From NCBI GenBank assembly GCA_963969595.1, contig OZ018409.1:1676501-1740500 (forward strand): a stretch of 64,000 bases of DNA. The letters are read 5' to 3'. Shown one piece after another: positions 37,647 through 49,090 of the stretch. Source of the DNA: Neckera pumila. Lineage: Eukaryota > Streptophyta > Bryopsida > Hypnales > Neckeraceae. The notes under the pieces are model-generated. The model saw only the letters and a program-made list of their open reading frames with translations, made no database searches and was not told the origin of the DNA. The position numbers and the translations under genes are program-made. Numbering within the stretch: the stretch's first letter is position 1; each line of letters opens with the position of its first letter.

Positions 37647-38498
37647 GAGCATCCCCACTCCAACTCAACAAGTGGCTCAAACTAAGCAAATGGCCATGCC
37701 CGGCCATAATGACTGCCCCACGGCATGCACGGCAAGGGCCAAAAAATGGCCGGGCACGGCCAAATTTGAAGAGCACCCGGCCAAATGAAGAATTGTGCTT
37801 GCAGCTCGGTATGAGTTATTTTATCTTTATTTCCAAGTTTTGAGAAATCTTTTCATTTATTCCCCAAGTTTCGAGAGACCTTTTCATTAATGAATGTCTT
37901 TCCCCGAATAGGCATTCATGAGGTAGCACTTGGGGGCCGTGTAAACCCGGTTTCCCGTGTTTGTAGCCTGTGTTGCCGTGGGGCACATGGGCCGGGCTTG
38001 ATCAAATGACACTCTAAGTGCTCCCTCGCCGTGCCATTTGGCCGTGCCTGGAGTGGGGATGCTCTTAGTAAGGACTCCTTAGAGCATCCCCACTCCAGGC
38101 ACGGCCAAATGGCACGGCCAGGGAGCACTTAGAGTGTCATTTGACCAAGCCCGGCCCATGTGCCCCACGGCAACACGGGTTACGAACACGGGAAACCAGG
38201 TTTACACGGCCCCCAAGTGCTACCTCATGAATGCCTACTCGGGGAAAGACATTCATTAATGAAAAGGTCTCTCGAAACTTGGGGAATAAATGAAAAGATT
38301 TCTCAAAACTTGGAAATAAAGATAAAATAACTCATACCGAGCTGCAAGCACAACTCTTCATTTGGCCGGGTGCTCTTCAAATTTGGCCGTGCCCGGCCAT
38401 TTTTTGGCCCTCGCCGTGCGTGCCGTGGGGCAGTCATTATGGCTGGGCACGGCCATTTGCCTAGTTTGAGTCACTTGTTGAGTTGGAGTAGGATGCTC
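37647..38498. mobile_element. Inverted-dimer MITE (two copies tail to tail)
   Basis: Copy A (37647-38064) and copy B (38082-38498) are about 95% identical inverted copies of the GAGCATCC element, joined by a 17-nt near-palindromic spacer TTAGTAAGGACTCCTTA. The whole unit is flanked by TAA (37644-37646 and 38499-38501), as if it moved as one element. A transcript would fold into a stem of about 420 bp. Confidence 0.85.
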
Positions 38499-38697
38499 TA
38501 AGGATGGATCAGAGTGGTTTGATGGATGGCACGGGTGGAAAAAAATAAAATTTCATCCAATTTATTTATTTGGAGGGTACTTGAGTACATTTTCAATGAA
38601 TAGTCCTTCATTATGGTCTTATTGACTTTGTTATAGAAGAAGGTGCTCAATCTGGAGATCACCTTTGTAATGTATTTGGGCCTTTGACTTCTTGCTA

Positions 38698-38989
38698 AAA
38701 TAACTGCACCTTAAATCACACAGTTAAACAATTCAGCCTGATTCAGCATGGTTTTACTATTATATTGAATTTTTTTTTGTGGGGTCTCATTGGTAGTCAA
38801 AAGAAGATTCTGGATTCTCTTAGAATGCATTTTTTGGACATTGTGTGAATAAACTACGAATTTCCAAAGTGTTGAGAATAGATATACCCCAAAGTGATCA
38901 TAGAGTCATATGAATAGTGGGAGTACATTTTAGGCAAGAATATCCACTATGCGCTTTTAGGAACCGTGCAATTTTAGGTGTAGTTACAT
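38698..38989. mobile_element. MITE, second copy of the AGGTAACTGC family, with empty site
   Basis: 292 bp, flanked by TA. The surrounding sequence matches 1620-1660, where the uninterrupted site reads TTGCTATTTACTCTTTGATG. That gives a TA target duplication and confirms the ends. Confidence 0.8.
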
Positions 38990-39176
38990 TATTTTCTTTT
39001 GATGTAAATTTCAGCCATAAAAATGATGTTTTTTGAATTTAAGTACCACTGATGAAATGAAGCTTATCAAATGCAATTTCTACTCCAATTGGAAATTTTG
39101 AAGAATTCATAAGTTTCAATATTTTATAGCAATATGAAATTTGAGCCTATAATCATGATTTGTCAATTTTCTAATT

Positions 39177-40099
39177 TTAACCCTTAAAGGACCATTGTCT
39201 CTTTGGAGGACAAATGGGATTTTGGGCAGGTACCTACGGGCTGAATTTTTGTCGTGATTTTCTAAAACTTTTTTGGAGATAAAAAAATTGATAAGCTTCG
39301 TGGGAATATAATTTTTTTTTCAATCGATGCCCAGGAACAAAAGTTATGCCCAAATAAGTTCAAAACAGGGGAGAGGGGGTAGCAAAAAAATTTTGCAAAA
39401 AATTTAATTTTTAATATTTTTTCTTCCTTATAGATTATATTTTTGTCTATTTGGAAAGCTTTGATTCATTTCATTTGGATTTGTTATGAGAAAGTTATGG
39501 ACAATCTTGTTCTTTAGGCAATTAGAGCATCTTCTTGAAAAAAATAACTTGTAGGATTCATTTTGGAATGCAATTTTTTCAATTTTTCACAATAAAAGTT
39601 CCACATGGTTTAGTTTTTGTGTTGGAACAATTTCACCATTGGGATTAGTGTATTTTAATTCCATCTAAGAGATATTAATGTTTTAGATTTTCCATTTGTC
39701 TTGTACCTACTTCTACTTAATAATTTTTTTTAAAATGAAAATTAAGATTTTTTGAATTTTTTTTTCTTAGACTCTCAACTCAATTCTCCATTAGGAAGAT
39801 TTAAAGCTCAAAACTATGTAGTGCCAAAAATTTAAGTTAAAAATGTTCAAAGTCAAAAAATCTAGTCCCGCAACGTGTTGAAAAATTTATTTTTTTCACT
39901 TCAAACGCAGATATCTTGCAATCTAGGCGGTCAAAAATTCTGAAATTTTTTCCACACATTCCTATAATAGTTAGGTATAAGATCCTATGGTTAGATGTGC
40001 AAAAAAAAACAATTTTTAAAGTTTTTTACTCTTTGCTCTAGAAATGGCAGTTTTGAGAGTTTTTTGGCAGAAAAAAGGCCTTGGTCCTTTAAGGGTTAA
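39177..40099 (-). mobile_element. ~0.9-kb element with visible empty site
   Basis: Ends TTAACCCTTAAAGGACCA and GGTCCTTTAAGGGTTAA. The flanks match 1795-1840 on both sides, where the uninterrupted sequence reads CTAATTTTAGAATAATATGA. This fixes the insertion point at TTAG/TTAA. Confidence 0.85.
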
Positions 40100-40599
40100 A
40101 GTGATACGGTAACTTTGGTTACAACATGATGTTCTAAACTATAATATACATCTATGATGAAAATTTCGTACTTTTTGAGTATATTTTGTATTTGATATGA
40201 ATTTTCTTCATGTTTTTCTTAAAGAGCTCACAGAAATTTCGATTTTTTTCAAAAAAGGTTGAAAAATTTACAACTTGTAAAAAATACATAATCTCATTTC
40301 TAAAAAATAAATTTAAAATTTTTCATTTATATTTAGTTGCAAAATAGCAGCAAACAGAGTGATGACAATTCAAGCTACTTTGAAATCACATCAAAAAATT
40401 CAAGACATGTGAATTGGTGCTATGATGGTGCATTGAAATGCTATTAAGATAATTTGGTGCTAACCTCCATACCAGTTTTGATACTGAGTTTGCATACAGG
40501 TTGATACCAAATTATCTTGATAGTCTTTCACTGCTCTGTATTGATGCCATGTTGGCATGCCCTAATTTTTCTGATGCGGGCAATAGTCATGGGCATTAG

Positions 40600-41850
40600 A
40601 GAAATTCTTAGCCCTCTGGAGGGCCGCACCAAAGCAGCTGAAAGCACCCCCACAATTACATTTAACTTTGCCTAATGATTTGTTTTTCCCATATAGTCGA
40701 TCAACTGAAGTCACAATGTACAATGACTGTCAGTGGTTCAAAACCCAAGTACAAGTAGTTCAATAATCAGGGTTCAGGTACTGTAATGCACCTTAATCCT
40801 AATTATTGCATACTTTGTTTTCTAACCAAGCTATAAAAAATAAAGCAAATGCCAAAAATAGTCCAAGGACATCTACCATCAAGGTCTCTTTTAGTGCCAT
40901 CATGATAGATTTAGTTCATTGACAATTGGTGAGAAGGAAGGGTGAAGAGGTTATTTTTATAGAAAAATCAATTGTCCATGGTGAATCTTCAAAGGATATG
41001 GGATATTTAGAAGAGAGATCACTCATTGTCAATTGTAGGAATTGTGTTAAAACTAGAATTTTAGACCTCATTTAGGCATAGTAGAATGAATTTTTTCAAA
41101 AAACTTTGAACTAAACAAAGTTGGATAATCAAGCTAATTTTCATCTTCAAAAATCAGTTTGAGGTTTTAAGCATCCAATAAAAATTTATAAACAAAATTC
41201 TAAAAGGGGTTGAAAGGGAGATTTTCTTTGACATTTTTTAATACCTTCTCCTAATTTTATGCAGAACTTTTTATTGGAGGCTCCAAACCTCAAACGGATT
41301 TTTGGAAATGAAAATTAGCTTGATTCTCCAACTTTGTTTAGTTCAAAGTTTTTTGAAAAAATTCATTCTACTATGCCTAAATGAGGCTAAAATTCTAGTT
41401 TTAACACAATTCCTACTTTAAATTTAACTATGAGTGGTTGAGAAACTACAAATTCTAAATTACATATCTCACATGGATTGTTCTACCTCATACCACCCCA
41501 TGTGTGTATAAGGAGCTTCTCTTCTCATCTTCAAACACCTTAAACTAAGTGGCTTTAGAAGCTAGTTGGAAATGTAAGAGTTCTCTAATTTTCTAGCAAC
41601 TTGCTTAAAATCCACTTCATTTTGCTTAATTTCATTGAATTTGATTAAATTTCCAATTAATCACCTTGTATATTCACGCGGCTGAATATTAAACAAACTT
41701 CTACTATACCCTCATTACTGGAGTCCTGAAATCTTTCGCAAAATTCACACTCTGAGAATGCAATGTGGCTATATGCCTACTAAATCTCATGCAATTAATA
41801 GACTAGTTTGGTCACTGTAGAGTAGGCCTCCAGAGGGCTAAGAATTTTTG
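40600..41850. mobile_element. Probable ~1.25-kb inverted-repeat element
   Basis: AAATTCTTAGCCCTCTGGAG at 40597-40620 and its complement CTCCAGAGGGCTAAGAATTT at about 41830-41853 form the ends. The foldback at 40.93-41.56 kb lies inside. The target duplication is not clear. Confidence 0.55.
40930..41560. repeat. Foldback repeat, second copy (SINE-free)
   Basis: The arms (about 41040-41220 and 41240-41450) are inverted copies, containing GACCTCATTTAGGCATAGTA and its complement, with continuing homology outward. The right end gives the SINE-empty site for the copy at 5.0-5.8 kb. Confidence 0.75.
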
Positions 41851-42189
41851 AAATGGCCCGTCTTTACAGGGTTGATTCCACTGATGGACAACAATTAAGG
41901 CTCGATCAAGTGAATCCCAACCGGCTTCAAATGAATTGAAGTAGTATAGCTGCTCGCAAATTTACTACTATTAGTTTAAGGTCTGTTCCCACCTGGCGTT
42001 TGCAAACTGTAGGTGTTAAAAGATAAAACCTGCCCAAAAGAAGGAAATAATCTTTTTCAATGGGAGTTCAGGTTTGGAACTGCTGTAATTGTTTTATAAT
42101 TAGATGTAGTTTTCACAAGGCTTGTAAGTTATTTTCTTCAATTGTTCTGAGGGACCTCAAGCCCCTTGCACATCCAATTACCATAGCCA

Positions 42190-43168
42190 AAGGTCACACT
42201 TGACAAAAAATTTTTATCTCCAAATAAAGTTTCAAAAAATCACAACAAAAATTCAACCCATAGGTACCTGCCTAAAATCCCATTTGTCCCCCAAAGGGAC
42301 AAATGCATTTTCGGGCATGTACCTACAGGCTAAAACTTTCTCCTATTTTTTTAAAATTATTTTGGAGGTAGAAAAGCTGATTAGCTTCGTGGAAGTATAA
42401 TTTTTTTTACACTCAATGCCCGGGAACAAAAGTTATGACCAAATAAGCTCAAAATAGGGGACGGGAGGCAATGTGGGCAACAAAAAAAATTTGCATTTTC
42501 TTTTTTTTTTGAGTATTTTTTTTCTCATAGATTATATTTTTGTCTATCTAGAAAGCTTTGATTCATTTCATTTGGATTTGTTATGAGAAAGTTATGGGCA
42601 TTCTTGTTTTTCGGGCAATTAGAGCATCTTTTTGAAAAAAATAATTTGTAGGATTCAATTTGAATGCAATTTTTCAAATTTTTCAAATTTCATTTTTGCA
42701 TGGTTTAGTTTACTTGCTAGAACAATCTCACCATTGGAATTAATGCATTTTAGCTTTTCCTTCTATCTCGTACCTATTTCTATTTAACAAATTTTTTAAT
42801 AGTGAAAATTAAGTTTTTTTGAACTTTTTTTTTTTGCTAGATTCTGAATTTGTTTCTCTACTATAAACATTTAAAGCTCAAAACTTTGTAGTGCAAAAAT
42901 TTAAAGTTAAAAATGTTCAAAGTCAGAAAATTCAATCCCACAATGTGCTGAAAAATTTGTTTTTTTCACTTTAAATGCAGATATCTTGCAATTTGTGTGG
43001 TCAAAAATTTTGAAATTATTTCCACACATTCTCATACTAGTTAGGTGTAAGATCTTGTGGTTAGATGTTCAAAAAAAACATTTAAAAATTTTAATCACTC
43101 TTTGTTATAAAAATGGTAGTATCGGGTGTTTTTTGGTAGAAAAAAGGCCTTGGGTCTTTACAGGTTAA
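42190..43168 (-). mobile_element. ~0.9-kb element, rearranged copy
   Basis: The main body runs 42300-43168. A ~100-bp stub at 42190-42299 is the inverted start of the same element, joined at CATTTGTCCCCCAAAGGGAC. This is a head-to-head rearrangement. Confidence 0.65.
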
Positions 43169-43580
43169 TTAATCTACCTTTTATCTCCAAAATTCCGTTT
43201 GAGATTTTGAGCCTCCAATCAAAAGTTAGGGACAAAATTCAAAGGATATGTTTGAAAATGTCAAAAAAAGGGTCCCTCCCAACTCTGCTCCAAATTTTAT
43301 TCATAACTTTTGATGGGAGGCTCAAATCTCAAACAAATTTGTGGAGATGAAAGGTAGATTGGTTTAACAACTTGTTTAACAACTTTTCTAAGTTCTAAGT
43401 TTCTTCAAAAAAAGTTATTCTACTATGCATAAAATGAAGTCTGAAGTTCTCATTTTAATACAATTCCTGCTTTTAACAAAACTAGGTTTGAATGGTTAAG
43501 CTTCTCCTAATCTTAATTTACATATCCCACATGGGTTGTTCTAGCACCCATCACCCACTTCTATAAAGAGATTGCCTATA
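43168..43580. repeat. Foldback repeat, third copy (unequal arms)
   Basis: A short left arm (about 43180-43265) pairs with 43300-43360. The right part continues through the family's outer sequence to ACATATCCCACATGGGTTGT. It is nested inside the 2.9-kb element at 41979-44877. Confidence 0.65.
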
Positions 43581-43940
43581 TATTTACCAACACTCACATC
43601 AATAATCACTTTCAAATTAGTTTGAGGTGGTTGTTGAAAATTTTTGATATACATGAGTTTCTCACATCAAATCCCAGTAATTTCTACCTTCAGCAGATGT
43701 TGCTCTTATGTAATGGGTTGTCTAGAGCTCCATTACATAAGAGCGACTGCAAAATGCTGAAATCTTAATTTTCAGAAGATAGCCAAGCACTTATTATACA
43801 CTACTTTTGCAGTGCTGGGCCAACAAAAAAAATGATTTATAGCCATAGGAGCATTGTGGAGTCCATGCAACCTCAGCTGCCATGTAGATTTGGTGGATAG
43901 CTAAGCACTTAGGTGAAATGCACTAAAATTTATAGCTTGT

Positions 43941-44836
43941 TTACCCCCTAAAGGACCAAAGTCCCCTCGGGGGACACTTTTTGCTTGATTTTTTGAAACA
44001 TTTTTTGAAGATAGGGAATCACAATAGCTTTCTAAAAATATAATTTTTTTTTCAATCGGTGCCCGGAAGCAAAAGTTATGCCATCTGGAGTCTTAAAAGC
44101 AATTCGCCGGGCAAAAAAAAAAAACTTCAAAATATTGAATTTTTTTTTTGATTTTTTTCCCTCAAAGATCATGTTTTTGTCTACATTTGAAGCTTTGATT
44201 CATTCTATTTGGACTTAGAACAAAAAAGTTATGGACAATCTTGTTTTTCGGGCAATCTAAGCATCTTCTTCAAAAAACAACTTATAGAATTCATTTTTGA
44301 ATGCAATTTTCAATTTTTTTCAGTTTTTTTTTTTTGAAAAGGTTAAGTTTGTTTGCAAGAACAATCCCACCATTGGGATTATGGTGTTTTAATTCCACCT
44401 AAGAGCTATTAACGATTTAGTGTTTTGTTCAATTTTGGATTTGCTTCTACTTAATAATTTTTTTATATGTGAAAATCAGGTTTTGACATTCTGAAATTTT
44501 TTTCCCAGACTCTCAACTCAAATGTTCAACACAAATTTTTTTAACTTAATGGTGTGTATTGCAAAAGAAATCCACAAATGGCCTTTAAAGTCATCTGAAA
44601 TTGCAGGCCGCAGTTCAAAAAAGCTTCTTTTTCCAACTTCAAATGCTAATATCTTCCAATCCGTAAGGTTAAACTTCATGAAATTTTTACCACATGATCA
44701 AAGACAAGTGAAGTACAAGATTGTAGGGATAGATTCTAAAAAAAAAGTTTTTTTTGGCTTAGGGAGTGATTGCAGCAGAAATGGCAGTTTTCAGTGGTTT
44801 TGGAGCCAGAAACTACCTTGGTATTTTACGGGTTAA
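43941..44836 (-). mobile_element. ~0.9-kb TTAACCCCTAAAGG element
   Basis: Ends TTTACCCCCTAAAGGACC and TTTTACGGGTTAA. It is nested inside the 2.9-kb element that ends at 44877. Confidence 0.75.
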
Positions 44837-46422
44837 TACCTTTACATCAACCCTTAAGGCCAGGTAGGAACAGACCTTTAGGCTCCTTCAAATGAATACC
44901 ATTTCACTTTAATTCACGTCAATAGAGACGTAGCGCTTGCAACACATCATCAATTCTTTGCAATGGTTTTGTGTCGGTTCCAGACTTTGCCCTAACTCAG
45001 GGTTCATTGGAAATCTTTGCACAAATTCTGCAAACTTGTTGCAAAAGTCTAGATATTGGGCATGGAATCAATGCATATCTATGCCTAGTAAATTGTTCCA
45101 AAAACCGATGCAATCTCAAACAGTTGCAAAATAATACATTAAATAATGTTGTACGAAACCATTGCAAAATTGTTCATAGACTTGCGATCATTCCAATTTT
45201 TTGGCAAAGCTATTGCAATCTCACCCGTTTGTACTGATGATTTGATATCCTTGAGTACTGGATGCGTAGCTACCGTGATCAGGCATCTATTGTCAACATT
45301 ACACCAAATGTAACCAATTTGTGTGAAAATATGAAATTCTGAAGGTTTGGGATAATTTACAAATGTGTTGCTCGTGTACATAATTAAATGAGTTGGTTTC
45401 GGTTGCAACATAATGTAACTGCACTTCAAATTTCAACAATAAATTCATTAGAGCTGCAAGAAGTACAAAGGTGAAGACTTCTTAGGGACTGAAGAAGAAT
45501 TGAAGATTAGTATTTAATGAACAATTAGCTAGCAGGAACCTGATTGAAATTAACATGACTGTAAATAAGTGTTGTATGCGCCAGAACCGCTGCCCTCATT
45601 AATGGCAAGCAAAAGTTTGCCTTTTCATCCACAAATGTTCTGGAAGATGAAGTGAGAGAGCTCTTCTACTTTTCTGCTCTACCATCAATATTAGAATTGT
45701 CATACTCCAATTCAAAGAAAAAAATTAATTTCGCCCAGCATACACGCTTCAAAGCAAGCGATACTCTCACTAGTCAGGGCCGGGTTTTACTAACTATACT
45801 CTCACGAGTCTATCTAGCTCTATCACACACTCAACTACGGGATCCAGTACCTTTAAAGACGTCGGTAGTACACGCTCTCACATGATGTATGATACAATTA
45901 CGGCGTCAAATTTTCAAGCTCCTTCGGTGGAATTAATCACCATGACCATGTCGATCTAGCTTCTTTTATTGCAGTCGGGGCAATCCCATTCTTTGCAGCT
46001 ACATATTGTATCCGGGAAAGACACAAATCTTGGCCCTTCTTCATCCGCGAACACGTGTGTCTTCTCGATCAGAGACTCGAAAGTAATGATGGAAATCGTC
46101 TGAGCGTTGCAATCGGAGCATGAGCACTGGTGTCCATGTTCCAGGAGGAGAGTGTCTGCAACGGATGTAGCATTTTTAATGGCGAAGCTGGTGGTGCTCT
46201 CCATCGCAAATCGAATGCGAAAATCACACGGATCCAATTGCTTGTTTACAGCTCGTGATTGAAGGAGAGTTTCTCAAAACTCTGGACCAAGGGAATCGAT
46301 CAGATGGCAAGTAGGGATTGGGAGAATTGCAGAATGAAACTCCAAAGAACGTCTTGAAAGACCGGGCTAGGACGTCAAAGCAGAGTACATTTGATCAAGA
46401 CTCTACGCTACTGAGTGATTAA

Positions 46423-46857
46423 AATGGGAGAAGCTAGAATGAAACTCCGAGCGCTGATAGGCTTGGACGTCCTCACGGTTTGTAAGCAAGGTACGTTTGG
46501 AGTTCAAGAGCGAGCTTGGCAATTACATATCTCAAAGTGGAAATGCTGTGAATCCATTGTTGCTGCTTCTTCATTTAAAGTGCAGCACGTCGAGCTTGGA
46601 ACTGCAGACACGTACTGTCAAGCTCCGGAAGAAGGTTTTGGCGTTATCACGTGAAGTCCAAGTAAAGCAAGCAATTAATTAATGAGAGGTTCAGGAAGCT
46701 AAGAAAAGTCGGATCGGTCCCCAAATTGGCTACTTCAGGTCTAGATGAGAGTCTAAGTGTCCGACATGAAATTGTAATTCACGATGAGCTAGAAAGTGTA
46801 ATACCAGAGTTTACTCCTGCCTTCCCGAGTACTCCGTTTACATGGACTCGGCAGTGA
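46423..46857 (+). pseudogene. Coiled-coil gene remnant broken by a 4-bp slippage duplication
   Basis: Two adjoining frames together read as one protein end. The first, about 46570-46684, encodes SSLELQTRTVKLRKKVLALS then REVQVKQAIN and hits a stop. The second, about 46680-46857, encodes NERFRKLRKVGSVPKL, a D/E-rich linker and FPSTPFTWTRQ before TGA. They meet at an AATTAATTAAT run (46673-46683); one extra AATT unit accounts for the shift, because without it AIN runs straight into NERF. An ATG frame at 46423-46482 (MGEARMKLRALIGLDVLTVC) followed by AAGCAAG|GTACGT may be an upstream exon. The paralogue at 63.9 kb differs in the SSLELQ stretch mainly at third positions, which supports the coiled-coil frame. 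I do not recognise the parent protein. Confidence 0.45.
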
Positions 46858-47400
46858 CGTTGAAACGTAAGTCCTAATGTCCTTCACTGCTAGTTTAGTG
46901 GACCAAATATTAGAGTGTTCAACATTTGGAAATTAGAAATAATTTGAGTTGACATAATCATGGCTTCGGATACTGCTCACTCAACTTGTTTTGTAATTGC
47001 ATGTGGAGGCCTCATTTCTTTGATTTGTAATATAAATGAAATTCTAGATGACTTAACCCCTAATATCCTGCAGGTGACTCTTGGGGTTTCGGGTAGGCTT
47101 GTGTGACCTCAATTTAGACATGCTTTTTTAAAAAAGAAATTGAAGATAGGAAATTCGATTAGCATTTTGGGAATAAATCTATACCAGTTCTAGTTTTCAG
47201 ACCTTTGCGCACGTGCGTGACTGTCACAAGTTGACGCCCAGATCGCGCCACTTTAACTAAGTTGACAACCTGCATTCAATTGGAGCAAATAACACTTCGC
47301 GGGAAATTTCCAATTGTCCGGTTCCTTTCTTCCGACAAAATTTACAGAACAGAAAAAAGCCGGCTAGTCAGTGTCTGTCTGTCTGCCACCAGACGCGGCC

Positions 47401-47764
47401 ATGGAGCGCTTGAACATGGAAATGGCAGCTGCTTCGACTCTGCAGGAGGACCGGCCTTACTACAATCCAATTTCGAAGAAAATAGCAAATTTTCTTTCAG
47501 AGCTTCATAACGTAAATGCCGGTAACCGGGTGTCGGGTGTCCGAGTGGTCGAATTTATTACCCAAATTTCAAGCAAATATCAATTTTAATCGCAACTCAT
47601 AAAATTCACAAAAAATCATTGATTCAGAACGAAATGTGTCACAGAAACGGAAATGGGCAGCTCCGCTGCTCGTCACTGAGAAAAATCAACTTGGATTATA
47701 TGGTGGCCATGGTGGCCATGACTTCCAGACTTTCTCGTCTTGGAAGATCTCAAGTCACGCCTAG
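47401..47764 (+). CDS. Unrecognised protein, probable two-exon gene (85 aa)
   Basis: I do not recognise this protein. Exon 1 (47401-47521) starts at an ATG in a strong context (GCGGCCATGG). It encodes MERLNMEMAAASTLQEDRPY followed by YNPISKKIANFLSELHNVNA, and ends at the donor G|GTAACC. Exon 2 (47628-47764) begins after the acceptor TTGATTCAG in the matching phase. It encodes RNVSQKRKWAAPLLVTEKNQ, then a GGHGGH motif, and stops at TAG. The joined frame is 258 nt. Ordinary residue usage across both exons and the phase match make this better than chance. It may also be the surviving 5' part of a longer gene, since the protein is short and no transcript is available. A G-box-like CACGTG lies about 190 bases upstream. 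Confidence 0.5.
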
Positions 47765-48754
47765 GATTGGTCTCATGAATCAAATTTTTTAGAACTTGTG
47801 TTTGATCTTGAGCTGTATCAATTCAAAGAAATTTCAACCGGATGGACCTGGCTGGAGCTCTAATTAAATGGTTACGTCGTTCCAGACGAGATTCAAAAGT
47901 GACCCTGATTGGGAAATTGTTCAAGTCTCACTGGCGTCGATTTAACACCGTCACGTGTTAACACGCAACTTGTATACCAATGGTAAATTGGTACGGATTT
48001 CCATCGATTCTTTTTTGACGAAGTCTCCGCTGTGAAGAACTTTCGAGTGAAACTTACGAGTGCCTGATCAATTTGAGATCGACTCAAAAAGCGCGTGTTC
48101 GCTAAATCATACAAGCTGAGTCACCCATTCCGACTGGATTCCAACCTTCACCCATTCGAAATGGCCTCGTCGATCGGTCTCCTGTTGTACAACCCGGCCA
48201 TGTGGAGATACTAGCTCCAGTTCCAGGAGATTTCTTCGTGGACTTGACCATATTGTCTACCGACTGATCGATGGTCAAGTCGTCATGGAATAAAACCACG
48301 TGCACATGGTTGCTGGAGACATGAATTTCGAAATGACGTATCCCGACTATTTGTGTGACGCTGTGTGATGCATGACGTATATAGCACGTATTAGTCAACT
48401 GTTGGAACTCTTTTCAGTCGTTTTTTCCCCATGGCGCAATAATTATCCCCACTGCAGATTTTGTCAAGAAACTGCACGTGCTGGCATGGAGTATGTCATG
48501 AAGTGCAAATCTAGGCACTCGACTTACAATAAGATCGGAAGTAGCCGGGTCAACCATCACGTACCGTACAGTTTTGTCCGTCCATGTCAACTACAGTTGC
48601 TTTCGCATGACATTGTTTATCCCCAATGTTGACTGCCAAAGGAATGACGTACAGTCAGATCACCTAATTTTCCAAGCAGAGTGCTTCCGAGCATTCAATC
48701 TCATTCAAATTTGATATGTCCCTTCACTTTCCATTGTTAAAACGTTACAAATTT

Positions 48755-49090
48755 ACAACCAAATCTAGCGAAGCCGTATGACTAGCTGGACAATGAACAT
48801 ACGGAGTAACATTTTACTCCGTATAACCGACCGATAAAGCTAGTAGCTGGATATATTGATTTGACTGGGCTGCGATTTCAACTACCGACGTTGATATCTT
48901 GAATTGTTTATTTATTATGTGTCTGCAAAGAGTCCTATTAACACAGATCAGCCACCTCAGAGTTGGGGGTCAGCTGTATCAAACTTGTCGGCCGATGCTC
49001 GCTGTGATCAAACTTCGCGGAATTATTTTGAAATAAGATTTTAGTTGAATATGACAAGAAGTGGGGACACCAAATAACTGGAAAGTTGGA
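48755..49090 (+). repeat. First copy of a local direct duplication
   Basis: Matches 49545-50000 in order: CAAATCTAGC, GCGATTT...AACTACCGAC, CAGCCACCTCAGAGTTG, GTGGGGACAC. In place of the large palindrome it has a small perfect 10-bp stem-loop, TACGGAGTAA-CATT-TTACTCCGTA, at about 48799. Confidence 0.7.

Larger units (their letters stand above)
41979..44877. mobile_element. 2.9-kb inverted-terminal-repeat element with TTA target duplication
   Basis: Ends AGGTCTGTTCCCACCTGGC and GCCAGGTAGGAACAGACCT are inverted 19-bp repeats with one mismatch. TTA flanks both sides (41976-41978, 44878-44880). The paralogue at 62436-62450 has the uninterrupted site (TTAGTTTTGGCTC). A TTA duplication suits PIF/Harbinger. 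No transposase is visible; the interior is filled by two ~0.9-kb elements and a foldback repeat, so this is a composite non-autonomous element or a carrier of later insertions. Confidence 0.8.
36727..46857 (+). repeat. Older copy of the 62-64 kb segment, split by nested insertions
   Basis: Blocks 36727-36829, 37282-37630, 41872-41975 and 44881-46857 align in order and orientation with 61897-64000. Insertions at 36830-37281, about 37631-41871 and 41979-44877 account for the gaps. By eye, identity in shared blocks is roughly 85-93%. Confidence 0.85.

Noticed and set aside
45956..46237. 93-codon Cys-rich minus-strand frame (CSCSDC...CPDC), repeated at 63453-63734
   Set aside because: Attractive as a zinc-binding protein, but the 46-kb frame begins at TTG, and roughly 24 of the 31 base differences between copies change the amino acid, as expected without constraint. 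The opposite strand is also open.
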